This document shows, piece after piece, positions 40,025 to 53,661 of a stretch of 64,000 nt of DNA; the first letter of the stretch is position 1, and each line of letters begins with the position of its first letter. A program made the translations under genes and the position numbers. The notes beneath the pieces were generated by a model. The model searched no databases. It worked only from the letters and a program-made list of their open reading frames with translations, and was not told the DNA's origin. Where the stretch lies: assembly GCF_964340395.1 (NCBI RefSeq), contig NC_135550.1, forward strand, positions 24,761,676 through 24,825,675, read 5' to 3'. Source of the stretch: Glandiceps talaboti. Its lineage: Eukaryota > Hemichordata > Enteropneusta > Spengelidae.

Positions 40025-40031
40025 CATACAG
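39621..40031. repeat. (ACAT)n microsatellite, about 410 bp
   Basis: The longest of four ACAT tracts in the window. Internal CACA, ATGC and ACAA variants mark sub-blocks. Frames of up to 184 codons here are tetranucleotide artefacts. Confidence 0.98.
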
Positions 40032-40512
40032 ACCTACAGGCAGACAGATATAAATATAAGGATAGATTGATAGACGGACAGTAGGAAGATGAACAAACAA
40101 ACAAGGCATGTTTTTCGTTCTTTGTAACTGTGCAGTCTTACATATAAGGTTAGTAGATTAGTATGAATGTATCAAAATTCAGTAACTTGACAGTGCTTGA
40201 AAAATAAATTCCGTAGTTTAAAGTTAGCAGGAAATTTGTCTACTTTATCTGAAAGTTTGAATCACCTTGTAGATACAATGGATAACTGTAGCCGAGAGTG
40301 AGTGCATGCAAGAAGACAACTTGACTTTAAACAAAGTTTCCAATCTCACAAAAGGGGGCGGAAAGCGTCAAATCAGTCCCCGAATACGTCAATCCCTTTC
40401 TCGTTGCCAAGTAACCAGGGTTCAACCGAAACATATATGTTAGACAGTCTCTCAACTTTTGTCCATATTAATTTCACATTATTTTCCCCCTTTTTTGTGC
40501 ACCTCTGAGGAA

Positions 40513-40746
40513 TGATAATTAATTTGAAACTAATTATCAGCCTGACCCATTTTTCTACCTCTTTTTTTTTTTGTTCCGTCGAGTAAATATGTTAGTTTAA
40601 CCGATCTCTCGTTGAATTCCAATGGTCTTTATCGTTGGTATCGACAGACTCCTTATCTGAAAATGTCACTAAAATGATGATTAATTTCCCGACGTGTCCA
40701 CGGCCTGCCACCGTCAACAAACACACTCTAGTATGCTTTTATCAGA
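40513..40746. promoter_or_regulatory. GATA-site cluster with inverted repeat
   Basis: A perfect 9-bp inverted repeat, TGATAATTA at 40513-40521 and TAATTATCA at 40531-40539, joins GATA and homeodomain cores head to head. More WGATAR sites follow (TTATCT near 40652, TTATCA near 40740). Candidate enhancer by motif content only. Confidence 0.35.
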
Positions 40747-40747
40747 C

Positions 40748-42600
40748 TCATGACGTAAGGACAGTCATAATTTAAATAAAACGACATGAATTATTTGGGT
40801 CGGAAGTATAAAATCTTACGGATTTTTGAGCTTTAACCTTTCAATTTACTCTAGACTAAGTTAAACCGTACCGTATATAAAAAATCCAGTCAACCGATGA
40901 ATGTTATATCGTGACAAAATGTTGATATGATAAAAGCAATATTTATCACTGCTTTCATCTAATTTAAAAAGCTGCTTTCTCACAATTTTGGGTCAATCTA
41001 ATATTATTAAAAAAATCACAAGTTGCTTAATAATACGACCTACGAGAAGTCGAGAATTTCTCATATATGTTTATCAAACATGATAAAATGATGATTTGAC
41101 ACTTTCCAGTTTCCTTTCTGGCAAACTACTGCATATATAGTTTTAGAAATAACTTTAGTTGACTGTTCTTTTTTACACCGGTGACTGCGACTTCCATTCG
41201 AGTCCATTTGCCAACGATGTTGTACCGCCTGGCTACGTTCCAAAAAAGGCAACGGCTGCATTATAGAGAGGATGCAAATATACTCTAAGTATGTGTGATG
41301 TATGTGTTGTAAGCTTCCCTTGACCAAATATTTGAGGTCGCTCACTACAGTACAAAGACACTGTTGGTAAACTGCATAAAGGGTCCCTAACTGTGAGTGG
41401 CTTTAGTTTGACTTTTTTGTTCTCTCTGAAATAGTGATCTGCTTAGAAAACAACCACTCTCGAGGAGTTCAAGAAGTCGCTCCAATTTTCTCAATCCTTT
41501 TCGTGTTGGAGAGGGGTGGCTGTATTCTGGATGTGTCCAAAGTTGAAAATAATATACTCTCAATGTAGGGATCGCAATTGTTGTTTATGCTACTGTTAGT
41601 TGATGGTTAAATTTGCGAAGAGGGGCGCCCTCTCACATGTTTTATAGGCCAACATGGTAAAAAATGTACAGCGAGTGAAATATTGGGTGTGGTACTTATA
41701 TAAATACAATCAGTAATATTTCATTATAATCGCATTTTCATACGATAAGTGCCTGGTGACATATTTTTTTCCAATCCCCCAATTGAATTGTACTCTGTTC
41801 CAACTTGTTCTCACCTATGTCACAATTCGTCTGTCAACTATAGTACTTTGGACGAGAATTTAATGGGCAAGAAAACTAACTACACTCCGGTTTGCATCAT
41901 TGCGATGATCAATCAAACACACACATACGAACACACTTGTGCTCTGTTTAAGCCATCCTAGAGTAAATGATCACGGCAATATATTGTAAGTAGATAGCAA
42001 AAGCGACGAAAGCGATCCTTTACTCAGCTGTGTTCAACGAAAACACGCAATGTAGACAGGGCAGCCCGACGACTGATCAAACAAGACATGGCCCTCAGTC
42101 GGCCTTGTAAAGCGCGCGGAATTTGTTCAAAGTACGGTACATCACACCACGTTTACACATTTCGAACAAAATAAATTGTTTGTCTAGTCAGTACATCTAT
42201 TACTTTATGATTATGGCGAGGCTAGGGTCACACACAAGCATTCCAATTGAAAAAAAATGTGCCCTCGTGTACAAATCGCATTTATGAACTTTGCGCATGC
42301 GCTGTATATATTCAGTCTCCTCAGTGAGGTGAAATTTTGGAGTTCTACTGCAGGTGTGCTAACATCTAGATAGCATCCGGCAGATCGACTTTACAAAAAT
42401 CTTATGGGAAAATGGTTGAGGTGAATTAAGTTGTCATAATACCACCGAAAGAACAAAACATCCCTTCTTGGGCAAAGAGTTGCATGTTACCATACTGACT
42501 CATGTGACATGAACCGTATAGCTCAGCACTGCGACTCAACTGTCACGGTGCGAATTGCGGCAAAGGCGTTGGGAAACCGGGAGGGAAGTTTAGGCGGGCT
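40748..42600. other. Non-coding stretch, no gene recognised
   Basis: No exon or RNA gene seen; frames are short and domain-free. Contains one GAGGGCGC octamer (41625-41632, minus). Confidence 0.55.
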
Positions 42601-42625
42601 CTCAGTGACAACAAAACAACGCCAC

Positions 42626-42815
42626 TTATCACTGGTAATCAGTTGTCCGTTTACACTTAAGTACCCATCAACCTCTCCACCTGCGACTAAATGAATATCA
42701 ACAAAGGGCTTGTTTTTAGGTATATTTCCCATTTGAAGTGTGCTCTGTAACGGAGACAGATAAGATGCTAACGGCTGATTAATAACGTATCCGCTTATCT
42801 GCTATCTTTGTTTGT
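42626..42815. promoter_or_regulatory. Candidate enhancer: GATA, NKX2 and FOX sites
   Basis: Within 190 bp: WGATAR at 42626-42631, 42758-42763, 42795-42800 and 42802-42807; NKX2-type TNAAGTG at 42654-42660 (reverse) and 42734-42740; FOX TGTTTGT at 42809-42815. GATA, NKX2 and FOXA factors are classic endoderm regulators. It lies about 20 kb upstream of Nkx2-1. Enhancer status is inference. Confidence 0.4.
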
Positions 42816-43422
42816 TCGTATCTTCTGATGTGAAGTCTGTCGGAAAAAAATCTGCCCAAACAGGGTTCGAGGATTTTCGAGTGATCGGTTGGTCATATTT
42901 GAAGGGGGTGAAACTACAAAAGATGGGTACTTAGCAGTTATTGAGTGTAGCTTTTCAATCTGAGATTGGGGGTATTTGACTGGACAATGGAGTGATTAGT
43001 CTTGTGGCCTGCACTGTGATATTGAAACCGTAAAGCCAACAATAGCATTCTGGATATTACATTTACTCTCGCTATGCGTTTTTTCCAGATATCAGAGCAC
43101 AGGTCTCGAATAAAAGTGGCATGAAATGTGACCGCGTGTTGTACGTTTCACACCTGTATGAGGTGATTGTTATCCCCTTTCTTTGTCTGTTGTCAGTATA
43201 TGGTGACTGTAATTTATGATCGTGGACTGAAACTGACATGGGAGAAATCAGACGTACTTGTATTCAATACACGGCCCACTTGTTCTTAACAACATTAACT
43301 TCTAGTGGCTCAAAGTGGCCGATGATTTTTAGGATTCATACCTAAAGGAGCGTATCAGCATTGTTGCTGTCTCCAGCTCATAACATCCGGGCATCCTCTC
43401 CTCACCTGTGAAAAACTATTTA

Positions 43423-43455
43423 CCCCCGGCTTTTGTGCGCCAAACGCGCCGGGGG
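43423..43455. repeat. GC-rich hairpin CCCCCGGC / GCCGGGGG
   Basis: Perfect 8-bp arms at 43423-43430 and 43448-43455 separated by 17 bp that contain GCGCCAAA, an E2F-like element. Unusually GC-rich for this neighbourhood. Confidence 0.6.
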
Positions 43456-44486
43456 AATTTTTCATTCGATTGAACACGCATGGAAATCTTCAACCGTTGT
43501 GAAAGCTTGAAAGCTTACGCATTATCCCGATGACGGAAACGCTGTTAGTCATTTGTAATGAATTTAATAAAATTTGAGCCCTGCGTTGGTGAAAGAACGG
43601 CGAAACCTTATACGCTAGCGCCTTTGACATGACCCAACAAAACATGGGCAATCGATCGGCACGATTCGGTTCTGATTCTCAATAGCTCTCTTGTCACGTC
43701 CAGTCTGTCGCAAATTAATTTGAACTAAGTGGGCTTGTAGTTGGCGAGTTTATATTAACACCTTTGTTAGAGATCCTGGCCACGATAAGAGTGATCGTCT
43801 GACTACCTGTAGGAGTCAAGTGACACCGCTGCAGGCATGAAGCTCGCCGGCCAAAAGAAAGTCAACTCACCTGAAAGCACTGAAACCAGTGTCCGAAAAC
43901 TTGGAAATTTATTTAACGGTAAACACTGTGCCATTAACCATGAAGCAGTGGTTTTGAAAAGAATGCTGAAAACTGTCAACTTCATTTCATGTTGGTACAG
44001 TCGCTCATTGTTAGAAGTACTTCCACTATTGACCACATTCAGTACTCAGTATTTCTTGTACGATCCATAAAGGCTTTAGACCACCTCCCTTGACAAAATA
44101 GCACAATCTATATTGTGCAATAAGTCGACTTTAAACAAAGAACACTTAAAATAAATACTAACAAATGTCAGAAAGTTTTATATCCGAGACACAAAAATAT
44201 GCAAATTTTAACCAAAAGATGTTTACTTTTCATTCACTGAATATAAAACCAAAACCGGCATAGGTCTACTGTAGTTCTTGTTAGTTAGTTTATTCATGTG
44301 TTATTATCATTATATTGAGTTCTTCGGCATAACAAGAAAGTTAGCTCCTAAACACAACAGGCTTCACTTGTTAGAGGTATTGCTCATTGAAATGCATTCA
44401 ATGTCAAACGATACACTGACGATGGCAGCGAAAATATGCTTGTGTATTAGAGATACTGTAGTAACTGGTACAGGTCGATCGATAAG

Positions 44487-44519
44487 TTGTTGGTTCGTTG
44501 GTTGGTTGGTTGGTTGGTT
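44487..44519. repeat. (GGTT)n short repeat
   Basis: About eight TTGG units with one TTCG variant. Confidence 0.9.
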
Positions 44520-47500
44520 TGGGCCTCGTTAACATTGTAGTGCAACAATTCGTATGTGACACTTTTGTCTGGAATGTTGTACACTAGTAAATTGTAAGTT
44601 CACAATTCTTCCACCATTGCCTCGAATAACACACGTACAACTCACAAAGCCACAACAATTCAACTCACCTATTAAGTTTGAAAAGCTGAAAACCTCACTC
44701 TTTTAAACAGTAGCTGCATCTTTTACCAGTTTGTATCTTGAAACTCCCTGTTGAGAAGTAAAGCGTGCGGTTGTTGTTGTTCAGATGCAGCTGCGTTAAG
44801 GCCATGACACCAGCACACCCCATCCCAACTTTTAAAAAAGGTGTGCAATTTTCTGTGCTAAGCCTCGATACAATTGTATTATTTGATTGTTTGGGGTTTG
44901 AACACTGCTAACTTTTTTTGTACATGTCTTCATTAACGCTGTTGTCAAACTGACGCTCGAAAAAAGTATTTGTACTATTCTCGTTGACAAAAGCCAACAT
45001 ACAATGACAACAACGAAAACCTCTCTCAGTGCTCTTTTAGTACTGTCTCATAATTGTTTTGTGAAACTGCAAATTTTGCCATGATTTTACATAGACATGG
45101 CATACAATTGAAATTTCTCTCCCCCCCCTCCCACCCAAAAAAGTTTGTAAAGTTTTTACTTAGATTAGAACACAAATTTGATGGAGCGAGTACCGGTAAA
45201 AAGCCTTGGGTAAATATTGAAGTTTGCCTAGTATAGTGATAGTTGTAATGCAAATGTAGCTGTCTATCTGGCTATGTATCTATCTATGTATCTGTAATAT
45301 ATGAATCCATCGTCTTCTTCAATTTCCGTTTTGAACAGTTAGCGGACTTTTCATTGCAAGTGCGATAATAAATAAATTAAGCTCGCGAAGGCGCTCCCAT
45401 TACAGCTCGTAAATTTGTTTAATGAAGCAAGTTTTGACGAGTGGAAAGATTTCTATTACGTTTTGAATGTATGCATTCGGTGCTCGTTTAGTTTGCCCAT
45501 TAGACCCACAAACTAATAAGCCCGATTTTTTTGTGTATGTAAAACAGTGTTGCAGCCTTTTTCTCTCGACATCGATATTGAAGAACACTCAGTTGAAACA
45601 GAGAAGCAAATACCTTTTGTTTTGTCACTTCTTTCAATTTTACTGGTGGTGGTCTCGACTCTTCAAAATACCTCAAAAGATCAAGAAGCGGCTTACTCCA
45701 GAACTAATCGAAAGGTCGACCTTAGCTATTGAGGGGGGACTTGGGGAAAGCTTTTTTGAAATTCTACCCGTTAAGTGACACCTTTACACTTGATGAAGTT
45801 GAGATACGTTTCTGGTGTGTACAGTACCTTGCCGCACACATTAGCGACATGCTACACCCGTGCACCCTAGCCTTCCGTCACCAACTCTGGCACGCTTCAA
45901 CTAATTTTCAGTGTCTACCTCGTATCAGAGACTCTGTTTGCGTTTTTTTGCTGTATGTGTGACTCGTTTGACACCCGCTTCATTTCTTTCGATACCGATT
46001 CTGAACACAATTTTTGTGGCACATGGGTGGACATAAAAGAGAATTCACGCTCATTCATTCAATCAACTTTACTGGTAATGAGGATGACAAATTGCTAGTA
46101 GGTTTTTGTGGCCTTTGGAAAATTGTCGCAATGTGGTTTGACAAATCGTGAGCACAAGTTGTAAACAATATAATTCCGCCTCGTCTATTGCTTTATCAAT
46201 GGAAATTTTATTCCCAACCCTATTTCGAGGTGTGCGTTTAACGTGAATAACAATTCACCAAGGCCCCGAGGCGCTTTTCCAAAAATTAACGATGTTTACG
46301 GTTTTCGGGAGTGAAAGACGCACGTGCACGTTTGAATGTCTAAAATGTGATCGACCAACATGTCACCAAAAAAGTGAAACGAAATGATTAAATAAAAAAT
46401 ATCCATGCACTTGTAAATTGATGAGCTGGTGAGTTCAGTTCTTGGGGCGGTTGACCCATTCTATCCATCTCTCGTGTCGGGCTGCATACAATATTAAGCA
46501 ATGATCACATCAATTTTAAAATGGAATCTGTGATTGAGAGCGCTTTCCCCTGGTGAGTAAAGATGACACAAAGTCTCCATGGGAGAGATGACATACGGCC
46601 CAACGTCCCGCTGAGCCTCGCTAGATGAAGCAGCAAAAACTATGAATATATTTGAAAATAGAGGAAGTGGCAATTAGTCGTAACCTTCCTAGTGCTTTTC
46701 CCGCTGATTGCTTCTCATAAAAACTCGCAATTCTCGTAGTCTAGCCAAGATTCAGTTAGCCTCTCTTTGAAAAGGTCAAAATTACTTATTACGGCAAGAC
46801 ACAATTTCCAGGAAGCCTAGATATCGTGATTTTTTTAGCATACACTATGAGCAGTGTTTCCAATTGTGCCACACACTAATACAAAGGGGGCGGCTTTGCA
46901 CAAAAGAGATATCATCAATATTTAGTCATATTGTTATTGTCTTCAGTCACAACAAAGAAACAAAGAAATTAACAGAGCTCTCCCAATTAAGATTGGGATT
47001 CAATTAAAATCATCGCATCTATTCGATAGTGGTTGTTCAGATTTTTAATTGGGAAATAATTGAGAAAAGGCCTCTGTTGTTACACTTGTGATATTATGAA
47101 AAAAGGGCTGAAATGAGTTTACGTCGTTATTCTTTCATAGAGTTAGACCTACTGCTGATGTATTTATCAATTTCTTTTGAATTGACCACTTGCGAGGGAC
47201 TTTACTAAATACAATTTGATGCTTTAACTTCGTTTGCTCTCTTCAGACGACATGTTGTGCATTAATCTAAGCGAAAGCTCTCCGAAAAGTATAGAAATAA
47301 AACAGTCGCCTCTACCCGACCCAAACACATAATAGATGTCGTGGAACACACGTCACAATTGATTATGAAAACATGGCTGGATAGACACTTTATCTCGTAA
47401 GAAGACTTGTCACAGCCGATCAATCACTCAACAATCGTGATTCATGGGTAATACTATACTATACAGTTAGACAATGTGAAGCAAAAAACGCAGCCACTTC

Positions 47501-50429
47501 TATAGTTTATTGTTAATATGCAAGTACCACTAGTATTTGAAAATAACTAATTTAGGAGATCTACGATAACTTCTTATGAAAGATGTCGGTATGGCAGTGT
47601 GTTGGGCAGAAACGTTCACTATTTAAAGATGTAAGAATATTAACAAACTGTAAACAAATAATAGTTAAATTAACACATAGAGATACGTGGACAGGTAAGG
47701 TGGGGAGGGAGAGGGAAAGATGGAGCTTTCCATTTCTTTGAAGCTCTGGTTGAAGTTTTAAAAAAAAACTTTGATGAACGTCATATCGATCTCAGCCAAA
47801 TAAACAGGCGACCTTTAACCTTTAACCTTTTACCCACTCTTCTCTCTGTCACTCGAAATCCATTTGCGTCTCCTTTGATGATATTCAACCAGAATTCACA
47901 TCTTTTCAACTTTGACACGAACATCCGTCACCTTGAGGCGGAGACAAATCCTAGTCGTGACACAGAAGTAATACATTGTAAGCAAGATACTTGATGTAAG
48001 TTCGCGATATACAATAACATTGGTTGGCAATGACAACGAGTGTAATAACAAAAAAAAATAAGATTAACTAATCTAGCATTTTGAGTTTTTAGAAATCACG
48101 ATGCCAAGATTTCAAGCGCTTAAGGGTGCAATATGTACATGTCGTTGACATTCCAAGAGAATGTAAAATTCTGACTACGAAAAGTACATGTATATCACAT
48201 TCATGTACCGTCAGCCAGATTCAGTGATCGATACATCCTGGCGACATTAATGGAAATTTGGTGGATGAAAGTGGTGCAGATTTCAGAGTCACTTTTTGAT
48301 GCGTCATGTTTTTTCAGACAACCATCACGACGGTAAAAAGTACAAGAACTTAGGGGATATCAATAACCACCCTGGTGCCCCATTTTGAAATATTCTCATA
48401 CTGTCTTTTCTGGTAAGCGTCGTGTACAACAAATGTTCTGAACAGAATTATAAAACTGAACAAATACAATCATTAAGTACCGGACTGGTTGACTTTCAAT
48501 TATATGTTCTGATCAATTATTCTCGTCACCCTGACTGTTTGCTAGTTATCCAAAACAGTAACCTTCCTTTTATTTAAACCTGAACTAGCTTCAGCTGGGA
48601 TATTCCCCCCCCCACAAAATAACCAAAGATATATTCACTACAAATTGGCTAGTTACTTATAAAAAGACATTGTATCTGTTAATTAGTGATAAATATTATC
48701 TGTAGGTATTGTAGTGGCAAGCTCAAATCTGTGAGCGAAAGCTTGGTTTTGAATCTGTCACCATACTAAAACTGTTCTAGTTGTAACTTGAGTAGCAATT
48801 TTCGATCAGACAACCACAATATATTCACAGAAAATTGTTAAAATGCCAATAACTAGGCATTGAAGATGCAAATCAGTTGTCGATATTAGCCATAAGCAGA
48901 ACAGGTTGAAATCGTGATCGCCGTTGAGGGCGCTGATTTTTGGGTGCGGATTCAAAAATCAATTTTGATTAGATTTATCGCGTATACAGCTACAAAACAT
49001 GCTTATCCACAAGTGATGCGATACTGTTCACGATGTAAGATATTACGAGTAAGTTTATTGTACCTATTTAAACAAAACATTTTCAAAAAAAACCGTTAAA
49101 GTTGCAGATATTCCGTTAATAAGTTGTTCGTATATGAAACTTTTGGATTTCTTTGGTAAAAATTCTGACCACATTGACATGAATATGTTACTATGACTAC
49201 CAATTATCATCATAAAGTAATTCAACAACCAGCACAATCTTGTTTTTGTAATTGTAAATATGAAAACAAAATTATATACGCGGATTTAGTAAGAAACTAG
49301 ACGTGCCCGGTAAAGCACGAGAAAAGTAAATAAAACTGGAATTCTAATATGTGTCAAGCACTCACTGGCCACTGACCGATGACGTCACTCAGAGGTCATA
49401 GGTACACAGGTAGCCGTTCGAATCTTACCCACTATTAGTAAGATCGTTCTAACTTAAAATGACGTGTTAGAAAAGCAAAAAGCCAGGGTTTTCATGGTTA
49501 CCGGGCTCACGTATATCAATTTGTGAAAATACGAATAATACAGGACAAAATACCGTAATTTTAATATATTCATAACGAAAGTCAACATTACCGGAACGTG
49601 CAACTTTGCATTAAAATTTATTAAAGTTATTAAATACTATAGAATAGTAATATTGATTTATGCAAATTACTTCATATAAACTTTGTTCAGGTAAATTTCA
49701 TAATTTGGACACATTTTAAGACACTGACTTTCTAAGGATGGAATTATTATTGGAGGCATTATTATCGAAGAAGTCACGGTACATGACCGTATATACATGA
49801 TACAATTTATTTTGTCTAAAACGAAGGCTTTATGTTATGTCTCTAAACACATTGGCTAGATTACAATAAACCAATTAAATACTAATAATATAAGCCTTGC
49901 GACTTTTGTGTTTTTGGTATACATGCAGTATGTATGACCATTCTATATTAACGTGATTAACAATAACGGCAATAATTCAGCCCGGGAATATTGTAAACAA
50001 TATCATTACAGCAGAATCATACACCAGCCTCGGGGCATGTACCGTCGGGATTAGTTTTAAAACACTGCTACTTTGTGAGAGTCAATCATCTGTCCTTTCT
50101 CACACAATACAGCTGGTTTGGGATTCAAAGTTTAAGCGATCGACATCATTTTTCACAGTCTTTCGACAAAGCTGTTATTTACTTGATTGATGCAGAGGTA
50201 AAACATTTATGGATAGAGGACAACCACAAATGTATGTGATAGATTTAAACGAATAGCCATAACACATGAACACGCTAAGGATAACGTACAGATAACCAAG
50301 GTGAATACTTAGAAAACAAACGAGATTGAAAGAGTCCTAAGACTTAGAATAACGTGGTGGGGGTCAGGGTACTCAGACTAGAATTCAGTGTACGTGGGTT
50401 CAACTCCTACACACGTGTCCACTTTTCAA

Positions 50430-50549
50430 TTTTCTCTCTCGTTCTCCTTCTCTCTCCATATATCTCTCCATCACCTCTCCCCTTCTCCCCCCATCTCGCC
50501 CCCATCTCTCCCTCTCTGTCTGTCTGTCTGTCTGTCTATCTGTCTGTCT
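50430..50549. repeat. CT-rich tract ending in (CTGT)n
   Basis: Pyrimidine-rich TCTC/CCCC sequence followed by CTGT repeats from about 50514. It lies just 3' of a tRNA B-box-like sequence. Confidence 0.9.
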
Positions 50550-53527
50550 TTAAAAACATAATACAACGGCTCTCATATGAACTTTAAAATCCAGTGAATA
50601 GTTCAATTATAAAAAAATGTTAGTCTTCGCCAGTATTAGTTGAAATATGAGAAAAATGACAAGCATGTTTTTGCTTCCATATTATATAGGAATATAAAAG
50701 AATTTCTTTTGAAAAGTTTATATTTCATGTTTTGTCCTTATGCTTTATATTTAGAGGGTGAATCTCACAATTGCCAGACATGTCTTTGATAAGGATCTAA
50801 GAATTAAGCATGGACACAGCATTATGATGAGCCAAAATGCCAACGCTGTTTCTCTTTCAGGGATAAGTGCGAACACTTTATTCCAAGGTACCAAGACATG
50901 AAAAGTTCATTCTGTGCTGAGATTGTTATCAGTGTAATTCAGCACCAGTGACAGTCATATGGATACCACGTTGTCTTATGCTGTCTATTTGATTATACAT
51001 ATAACAGTGCCATCGATTGTCAGCCACCCTCGTGACCTGTGACCTCCATCAATGAAGTTAACACTTGATTTTGCACACATTCAACGATTGCATTGTGTGG
51101 AAAAGGTTACCAAGTGCAACTCTTGAAAGTCCTTCAGGGTTAATTCAATGAGCCGTCAGGGATGTACTGTTTATGTATTATATAATGCATACTAGTATCA
51201 TGATGCATAATAAATGTGTCGTTGCGAGATTATCCATTCTCATATTTAAACGCGGAAGTTTGGAGGTTTAAGAGTTAAATTCATTTATTAAATTAAAAAA
51301 TAACGTTGATATAAAAGCAAACAAGGGTATATCATAGGACCTTGTTTTTTTTTACAAAATCCACTCTTAACTTTTTTTTTCTTTTTACATGTTTTGAATT
51401 TTATTGGATAGACGGAGGTTGGTATTATATAAGTTCTGTCCAAGTTTTACGTTTTAAATACAGAGAAAATGATTGTAAAGAATTTTGATCAAGTATAGTT
51501 TCTGGCCACCTGTATTTAAAGGTTAAAAGATCGCCGTTCAGCACGTGTTTCAAAGTACAAGTCTAGCCGTTCTAAGTCTAAAAGAATGGTTCCTTTCAAC
51601 TTCATCTCTAACTTAGCGAAAATATCATAACCTCGACCGTGACAGAACAAAGAGATGACTGTTACCATAGCAACTTATAGTCCCCCAGTCAGCACGGAAT
51701 ATTTCATACATACATTAAACGAATACTGCATACGAATACTGCAAAAACACTGGAAAGTGTTTGCCTATATCGAAGGCTTTCACGATAAAATTAGGCAAGT
51801 ATGGAAGTAAACAAAGACTACATACACACCGACCGTCAGCCATCTTCCTTCTCCGATGCACCTGCCCGTGTTTACACAAAGAAATTGTAACCGGGCCGCA
51901 ATAAGGCTCTAATCTAACCGCCACAAAGGCGACAGAAAATACCGATTTTTGTCTCCTAATATCGTTATTGATTGTTCGGAGGAGTTTCCATTGTGGCCTG
52001 ATCAGGACATGGTGTTTTGCAGTCGTTTGGATAACCATTACGGTGAAGTAGACAGGGAGTAGAATCGTTTAGAAAGGCCGAAAGATGTTGTTCTTCCAAG
52101 ATCTACAAATTTACACTGTAATGGATAGGTACTAAATGTCGTCAACTGAGTCAGAATATAACAAATGGAAAATGGACAAAGACTCTTTGTTTTGTTGCCA
52201 GGGTATCCAAATTCCTTCTTTTTGTCGTCAAGCTAGGACCCGATCGTTAAAATCCTCAAGCTGAGCCAAATACTTACTTTTTACCCTAACAGAACATATT
52301 CCTGGAAAAACACATAGTTTATTGTAGTGCCTTGAATGTCAACCAAAAGGTGGCACCAAAAAGTACTTTCGGATGGATTTATTAACTACGAGGGAAGCTA
52401 CGACGACATAAAATGGCGCGCGAATTATTTTGATATCAGTATCCAAATGTCTGCGTTGTGAAGGAGAAAATACGGAGGCCATGAAGCAGCAAATTTCGTT
52501 ATTACTCACCGGAACGAAGAGCGGAAGTCGAAATTGATCATTCGAATGCGGAGTCGCGATCTTTCGACATTTACACTGATCGTGTTCATTTCAATGTCTA
52601 TTTCTTTGTCGACGTTTCGTCTACTTTTGCGCTACATTGAATTTTACATCAAATGCCAATTATAAAAAATACGTTTTCTGGACTGTTGGCTATATTAGCT
52701 ATATTAGCTAATAGTGCGATTTTATTTCATTCCCTTTTCTCCTCAGGTTGGTAGGGCCTAAATCTTTTCAAATAAATGCGCCAAACCCGAACCAGTTCCG
52801 TGTAAAAAATATCCTCTATTCAAGAACATGTAAACTTTTGTTGTGACAATGAACAATATTGGAAACTATCAAATACTTCGTTTGAAAAGGTGTACAGGTT
52901 TCTGTTGGTGATACTGCAGTCTCTGTGCACCCTGTCATTTTCGACGGAGGTAAATTTCTCTGTTTATGAATACCAAAGAATGCTAATCTATATTTAGGCG
53001 CTTGTAAGGCAAAAGGTTAATAATAGATTACTCTGGTCTTAGGATTTGAAAATACGCCGCATAATGTTCAGTTACAAAAGAAGAACACTATATCAAGATC
53101 TGTGTGCGGAAACACGTCGACGGAGTTTACTGCCGTTGTTTGATATTGCACTTAAAACGAGTCTCAATATAACATCACCACTCGAACTATAATAATCAAT
53201 TTTTACTGTTTGTAATTTTCAGTAATGGACCAGTTAATGCATGGTGGATGAAATACAATTATTGCCAAATGTAGAAATTGTAAATCAGTAGAAAGGTCGC
53301 CTTAGTTAAAGATTCAGGTTAAATAAACTATGCAATTATGACGGTGGTGTAGAAGCAATGTTAAAATTGTATGATGTTGACATTCTTTGTTTTTAGATAC
53401 CAGTGATCGCTTTATAACATTTAGAAACATCTGAGTGTATAATCTCATGATCTAACAAACCATTTTAGGTTAGGGTTAGCCCCTTTGGGTTGGGATGTTT
53501 AAATGTAATATGATTCACATTAAAAAA
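50550..53527. other. Non-coding stretch, no gene recognised
   Basis: No exon visible. The 107-codon minus frame at 51715-52038 lacks a domain. A short telomere-like TTAGGTTAGGGTTAG lies at 53465-53479. Confidence 0.55.
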
Positions 53528-53548
53528 GGAGAGAGAAAGAGAGAGAGA

Positions 53549-53621
<73 letters not shown>

Positions 53622-53661
53622 GAGAGAGAGAGAGTGAGAGAGCGAGAGAGAGAACGAGAGA
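53528..53661. repeat. Interrupted (GA)n tract
   Basis: GA repeats broken by GTGA, GCGA and GGAG variants, in contrast to the perfect tract at 36.7 kb; probably older. Confidence 0.96.

Larger units (their letters stand above)
42816..50429. other. Non-coding stretch, no gene recognised
   Basis: No exon recognised. Includes the hairpin at 43423-43455, a GGTT run at 44487-44519, a TTTAACC triplet near 47811-47833 and a GAGGGCGC octamer at 48926. Confidence 0.55.

Noticed and set aside
39545-40109. Overlapping open frames of 148-184 codons with Cys-Met-Tyr-Val repeats
   Set aside because: Tetranucleotide ACAT artefact, open in several frames on both strands at once.
49411-49440. Possible tRNA T-arm (GCCGTTCGAATCTTACCC)
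   Set aside because: Resembles a T-loop, but no cloverleaf, acceptor stem or A-box can be built around it.
53465-53479. Interstitial telomere repeat TTAGGTTAGGGTTAG
   Set aside because: Only about two and a half units; short enough to be chance, and not next to a rearrangement I can see.
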